A stretch of DNA of 64,000 bases from an uncultured Lachnospiraceae bacterium (GTDB taxonomy: Bacteria > Bacillota > Clostridia > Lachnospirales > Lachnospiraceae): positions 32,363 through 96,362 of the forward strand of contig CANQCY010000004.1 in assembly GCA_947591245.1 (NCBI GenBank), read 5' to 3'. Positions 17,448-25,567 of this stretch are shown piece after piece; position 1 is the first letter of the stretch; each line of letters begins with the position of its first letter. The notes under the pieces are model-generated. The model was not told where the DNA came from and made no database searches. It saw nothing but the letters and a program-made list of their open reading frames with translations. The position numbers were made by a program, and so were the translations under genes.

Positions 17448-17480
17448 AAAACAGCGCCTCCCCTATAGGAAAGACGCTGT
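17448..17480 (-). terminator. Terminator of tRNA-Arg
   Basis: Minus-strand ACAGCG/CGCTGT stem with an inner TCC/GGA, followed by TTTTG, starting right after the tRNA 3' end. Confidence 0.7.
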
Positions 17481-17481
17481 A

Positions 17482-17555
17482 CGTGGGTTAGAGGATTCGA
17501 ACCCCCGACCTTTTGGTCCGTAGCCAAACGCTCTATCCAGCTGAGCTAAACCCAC
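17482..17555 (-). tRNA. tRNA-Arg (anticodon ACG)
   Basis: Cloverleaf on the minus strand: acceptor GTGGGTT/AACCCAC, D arm GCTC/GAGC, anticodon stem TTTGG/CCAAA with loop CTACGGA (anticodon ACG, read as ICG), T arm with TTCGAAT. Discriminator G; CCA is not encoded. It reads CGU/CGC/CGA codons. It sits between spoIIAC and the transglutaminase gene and has its own terminator. Confidence 0.95.
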
Positions 17556-17609
17556 AAAATATTATGTTTTCACAAACAAAATATATGATAGCATACGCAA
17601 ATATATTTG

Positions 17610-18332
17610 TCAACCCCTCCCCGTCATATAATTTCTCATTCTGTGCAATATTTTCTTTTCGAGACGGCTTACCTGAACCTGACTAATTCCCATTTTCTCC
17701 GCCACCTCGCGCTGCGGGCGGTTTTCATAATACCGCATTCGGATGAGGCCCCGTTCCCTGTCATCCAAAAGAACCAGCATCTGTTCTACCAGCATTCGGT
17801 TCAAAAGCTCTTCGCTCCAGTCTGTTTTTTCCCGAATCCGTTCTTCCAAAAGCATTTCTTTTCCATCGGCAAAGCCGACCGGCTTGTGAATCGACTCCAC
17901 CTCTGAATTCGCTTCCAGCGCGATCACAATATCCTCCGCCGGAATTTCCGTTGCCGCCGCCAGTTCTTCGATCGACGGCTCTCTGTTTAACTCTTGCGAA
18001 AGACGGTCCGCCGCCTTTTTGATCTTCCATCCGTTTTCCTTGATGCTCCGGCTGACCCGCACCATGCCGTCATCCCTCAAAAAACGCTTGATCTCGCCGT
18101 TGATCAACGGAACTGCATATGTTGAAAATTTGACCTCAAAATTTATATCAAACTTGTCCACCGCCTTGATCAGTCCGATTGCGCCGATTTGAACCAACTC
18201 TTCCTGATCATACCCGCGTCCGGTATATCTTCCCACAATGCTGTACACCAGCCCCATATTATTCTGTATCACCTGGTCTCTTGCCGATTTATCCCCTTTT
18301 CGTGCCATTTTTATCAGCTCTATGGTTTCCAT
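17610..18332 (-). CDS. sigF: Forespore sigma factor SigF (SpoIIAC)
   Basis: First compartment-specific sigma factor of sporulation, directing forespore genes after septation. The 240-aa protein has sigma region 2 (DQVIQNNMGLVYSIVGRYTGRGYDQEELVQIGAIGLI, KFSTYAVPLINGEIKRFLRDD), region 3 (VRVSRSIKENGWKIKKAADRL) and region 4 helix-turn-helix (NRPQREVAEKMGISQVQVSRLEKKIL). Last gene of the spoIIA operon, 9 nt after spoIIAB. The ATG at 18332 or the GTG at 18338 may serve as start; both follow GAGGGG. Confidence 0.96.
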   Translation of the reverse strand: METIELIKMARKGDKSARDQVIQNNMGLVYSIVGRYTGRGYDQEELVQIGAIGLIKAVDKFDINFEVKFSTYAVPLINGEIKRFLRDDGMVRVSRSIKENGWKIKKAADRLSQELNREPSIEELAAATEIPAEDIVIALEANSEVESIHKPVGFADGKEMLLEERIREKTDWSEELLNRMLVEQMLVLLDDRERGLIRMRYYENRPQREVAEKMGISQVQVSRLEKKILHRMRNYMTGRG

Positions 18333-18347
18333 TGGCACAGTTCCCCT

Positions 18348-18788
18348 CTATGATAGATTAATCGCGCTATATATCGTTTTTTTCATTCTGATCCTGGTTC
18401 CCCCGCCCGGTTCCGAATCCACCTGAAGATCGTCCATAAACGCTTCCATAAACGCAAATCCCATGCCCGACCGGTCAAGCTCCGGTTTTGAAGTATATAA
18501 TGGCTCCATCGCTTTTTCGACGTCTTCAATCCCCTCTCCCTCATCGGAAATTTCCAAATATACTGTGTTTTCCTCTATCTTCCCGGCAATTTTGACCATA
18601 CCCTGCTGTTTTTCATAACCGTGTATGATCGCATTTGTGACCGCCTCTGACACCGCTGTCTTGATATCGGACAATTCCTCCAGCGTCGGATTCAGCTTCA
18701 GCACAAACGCACTCACCACCGCCCTCGCAAAACTCTCATTTTCAGATATGCTGCTAAACTCTATTTTCATTTCATTATATGTACCCAT
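18348..18788 (-). CDS. spoIIAB: Anti-sigma F factor / serine kinase SpoIIAB
   Basis: Holds SigF inactive and phosphorylates SpoIIAA using ATP. The 146-aa protein is a GHKL ATPase: N box [13 protein letters not shown]1 box [10 protein letters not shown] and G2 region [14 protein letters not shown]. The start at 18788 follows GGAGG by 5 nt. An ATG 18 nt upstream would place the SD inside the gene. Middle gene of the spoIIA operon, 23 nt after spoIIAA. Confidence 0.95.
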   Translation of the reverse strand: MGTYNEMKIEFSSISENESFARAVVSAFVLKLNPTLEELSDIKTAVSEAVTNAIIHGYEKQQGMVKIAGKIEENTVYLEISDEGEGIEDVEKAMEPLYTSKPELDRSGMGFAFMEAFMDDLQVDSEPGGGTRIRMKKTIYSAINLS

Positions 18789-18811
18789 CTCTGCCTCCAT
18801 TCGCATTATTG

Positions 18812-19120
18812 TCAGACCTTTTGGATAATCTTGTACAGACCCGACATTGAAAAAATCCGGTCCACACCCGCTTCCACTCCTGTTACAAAAACATTGCCGC
18901 CGAAAAAATGCATTTTGCGGTAACGCCCCATAACCATGCCGATCCCCGAACTATCCATAAATGTCATTCCCGAAAAGTCGAAAACAACATTTTTTACATT
19001 TCCTTTTTCTATGAGGACGTCTGTCGTTTTGCTAATCTGTGCAGCGGCATGATGATCCAGTTCCTCGCTTATATGTAAAACAAGGTTTGCTCCCTTTCTC
19101 TCCAAAGAAAAATTTTCCAT
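18812..19120 (-). CDS. spoIIAA: Anti-anti-sigma factor SpoIIAA
   Basis: 102-aa STAS-domain protein that binds SpoIIAB and frees SigF when dephosphorylated. The phosphorylated serine lies in [14 protein letters not shown]. The start [10 protein letters not shown] is taken at 19120; a further ATG at 19138 stands directly against its SD and is less likely. First gene of spoIIA. The upstream region carries a terminator hairpin of the preceding gene and a possible SigH-type promoter. Confidence 0.94.
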   Translation of the reverse strand: MENFSLERKGANLVLHISEELDHHAAAQISKTTDVLIEKGNVKNVVFDFSGMTFMDSSGIGMVMGRYRKMHFFGGNVFVTGVEAGVDRIFSMSGLYKIIQKV

Positions 19121-19167
19121 AACGCTCTCACTCTCCATTCCTGCGCAGATATTATGCGCATAAAATA

Positions 19168-19216
19168 AGAACTGCAAAAGAATTGAACAAAACCTTCCTT
19201 ATCCTCTTGCAGTTCT
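19168..19216 (-). terminator. Inverted repeat/terminator between TPR gene and spoIIAA
   Basis: A perfect 10-bp inverted repeat AGAACTGCAA/TTGCAGTTCT with a 29-nt centre. It follows the TPR gene stop by about 25 nt on the minus strand and is trailed by TATTTTATG. The long loop makes efficient termination uncertain. Confidence 0.5.
19182..19207 (-). promoter_or_regulatory. Possible SigH promoter of spoIIA
   Basis: Minus strand AGAGGATAA at 19207-19199 matches the SigH -35 pattern RnAGGAwWW. Ten nt later GTTCAAT (19188-19182) matches RnnGAAT with one mismatch. The spacer is one or two nt short of typical. Known spoIIA operons are SigH-driven, which supports it. Confidence 0.35.
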
Positions 19217-19241
19217 CTGTTCCCTCATCCAAAATTTGCGT

Positions 19242-20633
19242 TTACTCGCCCAGCTGGCTGATTCTGCTCCGCGCCTCGGCAGCGCGTCCTGTCGTATCAT
19301 CGACATCAAGCACTTTCTGATAATACTCCTTCGCCGTCTTCTTCTTTCCCCGCTGGTGATATACGCGCCCCATAAAATACAGGGCGTCCTGATTCTCCGG
19401 CTCGATCGACAGAACCTGCGTCAATAACCGTTCTGCCTCGTCATACTTCCCGGTATTGAATAAATTGCGCCCCTCCTCAAACAATGTCCTCACATCCTGC
19501 GACGTCAGTTTCTTCGATACTGTCTGAAACAGGGCTTTCTCCTCCTCTGATTCAAAATCCGCTTCCGTATATCCGTTCACCGTCGTTGCCGCCAGCATCA
19601 GATCGCCGTCTGTATAATATTTCACAGCGAGCAGCAGTTTCTGGCTCTTCTCCAGCTTCTCCTTATTGGTATTTTTTTCTTCGTCAAGCTTCTTCTGCAG
19701 CTTGTCCGCATTTTCCTTTTCCTGATCCCTCTCTTGTTGAAGGGCGGAAATCTCCGCTTCTTTCACCGAAAGCATCTGATTATTTTCAGCGATGCTCTCA
19801 GAATTATTGCTCGCCAGATTTCCCTTGAGCGTTGGGCGGATCAGCACAAAACTGACGATCAGGCCAATCATAATTCCTATGATCACATTGACCGCCGGCA
19901 TCCAGTGCCGTTTCTCCTCTTTATACGCGCCTACCGGACGGACATTTGCCAGCGTATCCTTCTTCGGCTGCTGCCTGTATGCCCGCGCGGCATTGTCGCG
20001 CCCTTTTCCCGGCTCCGTAAACTTTTCACCGATTTCCTGCATGTACCGCAACGTGGTGGTGTTGTTGAAATCGATTTTCCGCACCCATTTCAAGCACTTG
20101 ACCGCTTTCGGATAATCGCTTGCCTTCATATACAGAAGCGCCAGCAGCTGATGAGCCCGGACAAACTTAGGATTGAGGCTGACTACCTTTTTCAGCTGGA
20201 TTACGGCAAGATCCTCATTGCCGCTCTTTGCCGCAGACAGTGCAGAATTGTATTTTTTGATCGTTTGGTTTATGGTGTCCAAAGCGCCCTGGTTTCTTCG
20301 CACCACTCCGATATAATACTCGGCACGGTTGTCCTCCGGCTCCAGATAACGGCTCAACACCCACTCGCTCAGAGCGGCAACCGTCTCTCCCATCTCATTA
20401 TAAATAAGGCCGAGCAAATTTCTGGCGTTGGTATTGCATTTATTGAATTCAAGGCTCCTTTTCAAGACAAGAACCGCACCTGACAAATCACGCACCCGCG
20501 CTTTTTCCAGACCCAGATTGTAATATGCATTGGACATGCGCCTCGCATAATGGATCATATCTAAGCCTTGTCCACAAAAATTGCACACTTCTGTATCATC
20601 CGCTAAATTTGCGTCACATCTTGGACATTTCAT
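19242..20633 (-). CDS. Zinc-ribbon/TPR single-pass membrane protein
   Basis: 463 aa. Residues 1-22 hold two CxxC pairs (CPRCDAN...CNFCGQ), a zinc ribbon. TPR-type helical repeats fill about 30-205. A single membrane helix lies near 245-270 (VNVIIGIMIGLIVSFVLI). A coiled coil rich in Lys/Glu/Gln follows (about 285-345), then two or three more TPR units to the end (LFEEGRNLFNTGKYDEAERLLTQVL, DALYFMGRVYHQRGKKKTAKEYYQKVL). This is a scaffold-like protein, probably cytoplasmic at the N side; the partner is unknown. SD GGAGG lies 7 nt before ATG. Preceded by a 49-aa gene likely in the same operon, followed by spoIIAA. Confidence 0.8.
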   Translation of the reverse strand: MKCPRCDANLADDTEVCNFCGQGLDMIHYARRMSNAYYNLGLEKARVRDLSGAVLVLKRSLEFNKCNTNARNLLGLIYNEMGETVAALSEWVLSRYLEPEDNRAEYYIGVVRRNQGALDTINQTIKKYNSALSAAKSGNEDLAVIQLKKVVSLNPKFVRAHQLLALLYMKASDYPKAVKCLKWVRKIDFNNTTTLRYMQEIGEKFTEPGKGRDNAARAYRQQPKKDTLANVRPVGAYKEEKRHWMPAVNVIIGIMIGLIVSFVLIRPTLKGNLASNNSESIAENNQMLSVKEAEISALQQERDQEKENADKLQKKLDEEKNTNKEKLEKSQKLLLAVKYYTDGDLMLAATTVNGYTEADFESEEEKALFQTVSKKLTSQDVRTLFEEGRNLFNTGKYDEAERLLTQVLSIEPENQDALYFMGRVYHQRGKKKTAKEYYQKVLDVDDTTGRAAEARSRISQLGE

Positions 20634-20668
20634 TCCCGTTCCTCCGACTAATCAATCACAGCACCGTT

Positions 20669-20818
20669 TCAAAGGGAAACCGAAACCTTCGCTTCCGAAA
20701 TCAGCTCTCTCACAATATCTGTCAAATCAGTTAAATTGTTGTTATTTACCAGGTCCTCGACCTGCTCCACATTGGGGCTGGGTTCGTATTTTTCAAGCTC
20801 TTCCTCAAAATTTATCAT
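20669..20818 (-). CDS. Small conserved-looking acidic protein, 49 aa
   Basis: Starts MINFEEELEKYEPSP, with GGAG 6 nt upstream of ATG 20818. Acidic, helical, no cysteines, no membrane segment. It stands between a good promoter (20884-20912) and the TPR protein gene 35 nt downstream, so it is probably the first gene of that operon. I do not recognise a function. The SD, promoter and codon pattern support it as real rather than a chance ORF. Confidence 0.65.
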   Translation of the reverse strand: MINFEEELEKYEPSPNVEQVEDLVNNNNLTDLTDIVRELISEAKVSVSL

Positions 20819-20883
20819 TCTATTCTCCATTTCTGCGGGGCGATCCCACACATAATGCTCTGAATCGTAACGTCCTATGAAAC

Positions 20884-20912
20884 ATGATAACTACTTTCAT
20901 GCAAAAAAGCAA
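20884..20912 (-). promoter_or_regulatory. Promoter of the small-protein/TPR operon
   Basis: Minus-strand TTGCTT, 17-nt spacer, TATCAT. It lies between the valS stop and the 49-aa gene. Confidence 0.65.
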
Positions 20913-20974
20913 GAGGGAAAAACCTTTTTTTGTAAAAACAATCGCAAACTTTGACAAAATATGATTTGCCGCCG

Positions 20975-23644
20975 TTACTGAAGCTGCGCGAGCCGCTCTT
21001 TCACTTGCTGCATCATACCCTGATACTTCGCAAGCTTCTCTTTCTCTTCCTCCAGTTTTTGCGCCGGCGCCTTTTTTACAAAGTTCGGATTTCCGAGCAT
21101 TCCTTCAGAACGTTTCAATTCCCCGGCAAGGCGTTTTTCTTCCTTCCTCAAACGCTCGATCTCTTTTTCCACATCTACAAGCTCCGCAAACGGCATGTAA
21201 ATCGCGCCTTTATCAATTACGACCGATACGGCGTCCTGAGCGATCCCATTCTTGTCCTCCTGTATGGAAACATCGCTGGCATACCCGAGGGTGGCGAAAA
21301 ATACGCTGTTTTTCTCAAATATCTCCTTTACGGCAGGATCTTGCGTCACTACGATCACATTCACCTTTTTGCTCGGAGGAACGTTCATTTCTCCCCGCAC
21401 ATTGCGAATGCCCTTAACCGCCTCTTTAATCCGCTCCACGGCGTCCAGATCATCCGGAAACTCCTCGGCCGGATCGATGCGCGCATCCATGATCGTTCCG
21501 GTTGGCCAGTCTGAAATCATGATCGTCGCATTTTCATCATCCATAAGCGTACAATAAATTTCCTCCGTAATAAACGGCATATACGGATGCAAGAGCTTCA
21601 ATGCGTCAATCAGAACGGTCTTAAGCGTATAAAGCGCCGCCGCTTTCGTCTCATCCGCTTCATTGTAAAGACGCGGCTTCACCATTTCAATATACCAGTC
21701 GCAAAATTCCTCCCAGATGAAGTCGTAAATTTTCTGCACCGCAATACCCAGTTCAAAATTTTCCATAAGCGCGGTCACGTCTTTGGCCAGCCGGCTGCAC
21801 TTTGCCAGAATCCACTTGTCCGCTTGAGTTAAATCGGATAATTCCGCTGTCTTTCCGGTATACTCTTTATTCTGCGCAAAATTCATCATAATAAACCTTG
21901 ACGCATTCCACACCTTATTTGCAAAATTCCGGCTCGCCTCTACGCGCTCCCAGTAAAAACGCATATCATTTCCGGGCGCATTTCCGGTCACAAGCGTCAG
22001 TCTGAGGGCGTCTGCACCGTATTTATCAATCACCTCCAACGGGTCAATGCCATTGCCAAGCGATTTGCTCATCTTCCGCCCCTGCGAATCCCTGACAAGC
22101 CCATGAATCAATACGGTATCAAACGGCGCCTGTCCGGTCTGCTCAATCCCGCTGAACATCATCCGCATAACCCAGAACGGAATGATATCATATCCGGTCA
22201 CAAGCGTGCTGGTTGGGTAAAAATACTTCATTTCCTCCGTCTCATCCGGCCATCCGAGCGTCGAGAACGGCCAGAGCGCCGAACTGAACCATGTATCAAG
22301 CGTATCGGGATCCTGGCGCATCTTCTTTCCGCATTTCGGACATACTGCCTCTTTCTCCTTCGTGACTGCCATTTCACCGCATTCGTCACAATAAAACGCC
22401 GGTATCTGATGTCCCCACCAAAGCTGCCTTGAAATACACCAGTCCCGTATATTTTCCAGCCAGTGGTAATAAATTTTATTGAAATGATCGGGTACAAATT
22501 TCGTCTTGCCCTGTTTCACCGCGTCAATCGCCGGTCCGGCAAGCGGTTTCATCTTTACGAACCACTGCTTGCTCACTCTCGGCTCTACTGTCGTGCCGCA
22601 GCGGTAACACGTACCTACATTATGGTCATGATCTTCTGTCTTGACAAGCGCTCCCTCTGCCTCGAGATCTTTTATAATCGCCTCACGCGCTTCATAGCGG
22701 TCCATCCCCGCATACTGCGCATAATCGTCCACAATCTTCGCATCATCTGTCATCACATTGATCACCGGCAGATCATGGCGGAGTCCGACCTCGAAATCGT
22801 TCGGATCGTGCGCCGGCGTAATTTTCACTACGCCGGTTCCGAATTCCATATCTACATAATCATCTGCAATCAGCGGAATCTCCCTGTGCACGATCGGAAG
22901 AACGAGCATCTTTCCGATCATGTCCTTATATCTCTCATCCTTCGGGTTCACTGCCACGGCAGTATCGCCGAGAAGCGTTTCCGGACGCGTCGTCGCCAGA
23001 TTAATGCAGCCGCTTCCGTCGGCAAACGGATAGCGCAGATGCCAGAAATGCCCTTTTTGATCCTCATATTCAACCTCGGCGTCGGAAATAGACGTCAGGC
23101 AGTGCGGACACCAGTTAATAATACGCTCGCCCCGGTAAATGAGCCCCTTATCGTAGAGTTTGACAAACACTTCCCTCACTGCCTTATTGCAGCCCTCATC
23201 CATCGTAAACCTCTCGCGGTCCCAATCGCACGACGAGCCCATTTTTTTCAGCTGTGACACAATCCGCCCGCCATACTGCTTTTTCCATTCCCATGCGCGC
23301 TCCAAAAACTTTTCACGCCCAATTTCTTCCTTCGTCAGACCCTCTTCCCGCATTGCCTCCACGATTTTCGCCTCGGTAGCAATCGACGCATGATCCGTAC
23401 CCGGCAGCCACAGCGTCTCAAATCCCTGCATTCGTTTGAAACGGATAATAATATCCTGAAGCGTATTGTCGAGCGCATGTCCCATATGCAGCTGTCCCGT
23501 GATATTGGGCGGCGGGATCACGATCGTATACGGTTTCTTCTGCGGATTGACCTCTGCATGGAAATATTTATTATTGACCCACTTCATATAAAGCCGATCC
23601 TCAATATCCTTCGGGTTGTACGTTTTCTCCAATTCTTTCTTCAT
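20975..23644 (-). CDS. valS: Valyl-tRNA synthetase
   Basis: Charges tRNA-Val. The 889-aa class I enzyme has PPPNITGQLHMGHAL (HIGH motif as HMGH), the editing domain with TTRPETLLGDTAV, a zinc-like CDECGEMAVTKEKEAVCPKCGKKM in the middle, GRKMSKSLGNGIDP (KMSKS), the anticodon-binding helices, and the C-terminal coiled coil (ELVDVEKEIERLRKEEKRLAGELKR...LAQLQ). The start at 23644 follows GGAGG with a 7-nt gap; the frame stays open far upstream, but that stretch is leader and repeat. Preceded by a T-box-type leader. Confidence 0.97.
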   Translation of the reverse strand: MKKELEKTYNPKDIEDRLYMKWVNNKYFHAEVNPQKKPYTIVIPPPNITGQLHMGHALDNTLQDIIIRFKRMQGFETLWLPGTDHASIATEAKIVEAMREEGLTKEEIGREKFLERAWEWKKQYGGRIVSQLKKMGSSCDWDRERFTMDEGCNKAVREVFVKLYDKGLIYRGERIINWCPHCLTSISDAEVEYEDQKGHFWHLRYPFADGSGCINLATTRPETLLGDTAVAVNPKDERYKDMIGKMLVLPIVHREIPLIADDYVDMEFGTGVVKITPAHDPNDFEVGLRHDLPVINVMTDDAKIVDDYAQYAGMDRYEAREAIIKDLEAEGALVKTEDHDHNVGTCYRCGTTVEPRVSKQWFVKMKPLAGPAIDAVKQGKTKFVPDHFNKIYYHWLENIRDWCISRQLWWGHQIPAFYCDECGEMAVTKEKEAVCPKCGKKMRQDPDTLDTWFSSALWPFSTLGWPDETEEMKYFYPTSTLVTGYDIIPFWVMRMMFSGIEQTGQAPFDTVLIHGLVRDSQGRKMSKSLGNGIDPLEVIDKYGADALRLTLVTGNAPGNDMRFYWERVEASRNFANKVWNASRFIMMNFAQNKEYTGKTAELSDLTQADKWILAKCSRLAKDVTALMENFELGIAVQKIYDFIWEEFCDWYIEMVKPRLYNEADETKAAALYTLKTVLIDALKLLHPYMPFITEEIYCTLMDDENATIMISDWPTGTIMDARIDPAEEFPDDLDAVERIKEAVKGIRNVRGEMNVPPSKKVNVIVVTQDPAVKEIFEKNSVFFATLGYASDVSIQEDKNGIAQDAVSVVIDKGAIYMPFAELVDVEKEIERLRKEEKRLAGELKRSEGMLGNPNFVKKAPAQKLEEEKEKLAKYQGMMQQVKERLAQLQ

Positions 23645-23670
23645 TTTTTTCCTCCATTCCTTTCCATTGC

Positions 23671-23744
23671 AAACGATAGGGAACGCGCTTTGCGAGTTTC
23701 TCATCGTCCGCGGGCGGCGCCGCGGCTTAATGCCTTCCGCGCAA
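23671..23744 (-). repeat. Dispersed terminator-adjacent repeat, copy B
   Basis: Minus-strand TTGCGCGGAAGGCATTAAGCC, then CGCCGCCCGCGGACG and CGCAAAGCGCG, matching copies at 4121 and 53419. It begins at the T-tract of the valS leader terminator and ends about 26 nt before the valS start codon, just before its SD. Arms CGATGAGAAAC and GTTCCCTATCG can pair at 9 of 11 positions, so a hairpin forms shortly before the ribosome binding site. Confidence 0.75.
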
Positions 23745-23748
23745 ATAA

Positions 23749-23910
23749 AAAGCCTCAGACTGATACCAGCCCAAAGCTTCCAACGTGACGCCGTCCGATA
23801 CCGTCTCCTTATAAGGGCGAACTTTCGTCGCGGTACCACCTTATTTCAAATAAAAAATATCACTGCATTATTTTTATTTTCGCGTACGCAATTATCCAGT
23901 CGCGCGTTTG
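23749..23910 (-). promoter_or_regulatory. T-box leader of valS, short form
   Basis: The T-box core AAGGTGGTACCGCG (23842-23829) includes UGGU, complementary to an ACCA tRNA end. A hairpin AAATAAAAATA/TATTTTTTATTT sits just before it, as stem III does. A terminator with AAGCTT/AGGCTT arms and TTTTTATTT follows at about 23749-23785. From the predicted transcription start only about 68 nt precede the T-box core, too few for the usual Stem I with specifier loop. It may be a reduced or defunct T-box. Confidence 0.75.
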
Positions 23911-23916
23911 ATTATT

Positions 23917-23945
23917 ATCATAGACAATATTTCCCCATCTGTCAA
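23917..23945 (-). promoter_or_regulatory. Promoter of valS
   Basis: Minus-strand TTGACA, 17-nt spacer, TATGAT, upstream of the T-box leader. Confidence 0.75.
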
Positions 23946-24070
23946 GGGAAAATTAACGCTATCCGCCGCCATTCTCATGAAGAATGAAATTTGCCCGCAC
24001 TTTACGCCTCCGGTTTCATATAATAAATAACAACGCCCATTCCGGTTTTAACCGTGGAAATGAGGTTTTT

Positions 24071-25351
24071 ATGGAATCACCTGTAAAAATATTTGAATTT
24101 ACCCTGATACGGACGCCGGCCGCAGCCCGTCAGAGCGTCCCCCGCAGCCTCCTTGTGTTAGATGAAGAGCTTAAACGGCGGGGCGGAATCGTTTCTTACG
24201 TACATAAAGCCGAGCGGGAGAATTTCTGCACGGACCCTCTGGTGATCCGCGCAAATGCCGGAGACCGCATCCGGCTTCGCCTCGCCATTGCTTCCGAAGC
24301 CGCCGGCGGCGCTCCTGTTTATGAATATTCATTTACCGCCGCAGAACCGGGCATGTTATGCTTTCGCGACTGTTTCGGCCTCCATGATATAAGCGGCGCC
24401 CTCGTGATCGAGGAAACAGGAGCCGCATTTCACGACATTTACACGGACAGAGAGCTTGCCTTCGGAACAAAAGCCGTCATACGCCGCCGGGACAAATCCG
24501 CCTTTCGCGAGTTTGTTCTTTTTGCGGGCAATACCGGTATTAACCGGCGGTCTGAACCGCTTCAAAGCCGTCTGGAAAAAAATGGCGGCGCCTATTGTTT
24601 CAGCTCCATCATCCATGGTGATCCCGCCACGCCGATTTTGGAAACATATCCGGGCGACGAGCTCAAAATCCTGACCGTGAACGAGGACGGCGAACGGGAA
24701 CTCCCCTTCTATATCGCCGGTCTGCCCGGAAAATCGGACAATCCGCATGCTATCCATATCAATAACCCTTATGCGGCCGGAGATTACCTCTACTGCTTCG
24801 GCAGCGAAAATGACTGCAAAACAGGGCTGTGGGGAATTCTGCGCGCCCACACAAAAACCGGCGTCTATTTAACCCCTCTCCATACGCAGGCACAGCCAGC
24901 CCCGGCGCCGCCCCGCCAAAACTGCAGCGCTGATTTGCGGGAAAATAATGCCGTTCGCAAATATGCCGCCGCGGTAGTCCGCTCAAATCGCCCGTCCGGA
25001 AAAAAAGATAAAAAATATGGTTCCGGCGCGCGGCTCGTTCCCCTGGACAGCAAAAAAAGAATAAGTAAAAAACAGCCCCCTCTTACTATTTCAGCAAACG
25101 CCGGAGACTGGATCGAATTTACGCTTTACAATATGCTTGATCCCTCTGATTCTACGTCGGGGCGCGTGTCGCTCTGCCCCCGGAACCTGTTATTTGACCC
25201 GGTTTTCCACTCCGGTATCAATGTGGGATATAATCCGTGGGAACAAACAGTAAAGCCCGGAAAAAGCAGAACCTATCTGTGGTATGCTGACAGGGATCTC
25301 AGCTCATGCGGGCTGGTATCGTTGGGGGATATTAAAATCAACCTAAGCTGA
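24071..25351 (+). CDS. Multicopper-oxidase-like cupredoxin protein with most copper ligands missing
   Basis: 426 aa, no signal peptide. The pattern of a multicopper oxidase is visible: cupredoxin strands with PLVIRANAGDRIRLRL (about 56-71), the domain boundary HGDPATPILETYPGDELKIL (182-201), NPYAAGDYLYCFGSENDCKTGLWGILRAH (232-260) and GINVGYNPWEQTVKPGKSRTYLWYAD (382-407). The copper-binding HxH motifs and the HCHxxxH block are absent; only HAIHI at 226-230 is His-rich. So it is probably not an oxidase. Function unknown: a binding or structural role is possible. Start MESPVK at 24071 follows GAGG by 5 nt. Divergent from valS; 3' end overlaps a small minus-strand gene by 14 nt. Confidence 0.65.
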   Translation: MESPVKIFEFTLIRTPAAARQSVPRSLLVLDEELKRRGGIVSYVHKAERENFCTDPLVIRANAGDRIRLRLAIASEAAGGAPVYEYSFTAAEPGMLCFRDCFGLHDISGALVIEETGAAFHDIYTDRELAFGTKAVIRRRDKSAFREFVLFAGNTGINRRSEPLQSRLEKNGGAYCFSSIIHGDPATPILETYPGDELKILTVNEDGERELPFYIAGLPGKSDNPHAIHINNPYAAGDYLYCFGSENDCKTGLWGILRAHTKTGVYLTPLHTQAQPAPAPPRQNCSADLRENNAVRKYAAAVVRSNRPSGKKDKKYGSGARLVPLDSKKRISKKQPPLTISANAGDWIEFTLYNMLDPSDSTSGRVSLCPRNLLFDPVFHSGINVGYNPWEQTVKPGKSRTYLWYADRDLSSCGLVSLGDIKINLS

Positions 25352-25544
25352 CGGCAAGCTCCCGCTCCGCCATTACGTTTACTGCCCGGCAGGATAGGGC
25401 CTCCTTTGCCTCTTCCAGGTACATTTTCCTCAAAAACAAGACCATTCCCGCCGCGACTGCGAGTACAAGCCCGAATTTAAGCATCCATAATATGATTTTC
25501 TTTTTGCGCTCTGCTTTTTTTCTCAACATAAGTGCTTTTGTCAT
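25338..25544 (-). CDS. Small single-pass membrane protein, 68 aa
   Basis: Very basic N-terminus (KALMLRKKAERKKK), one membrane helix (IILWMLKFGLVLAVAAGMVLF), then a short charged tail. GGAGG lies 8 nt before the ATG. Orientation is likely inside for the Lys-rich end. It follows the yyaL-like gene's opposite side with 23 nt between them, and converges with the multicopper-oxidase-like gene with a 14-nt overlap of 3' ends. Function not recognised. Confidence 0.6.
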   Translation of the reverse strand: MTKALMLRKKAERKKKIILWMLKFGLVLAVAAGMVLFLRKMYLEEAKEALSCRAVNVMAERELAVSLG

Positions 25545-25567
25545 AACCGCTTCCTCCGTTTATTTTT

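Noticed and set aside
23645..23839. N-terminal extension of valS upstream of 23644
   Set aside because: The open frame runs through the leader terminator and repeat copy B. The consensus SD and normal ValRS N-terminus support the start at 23644.
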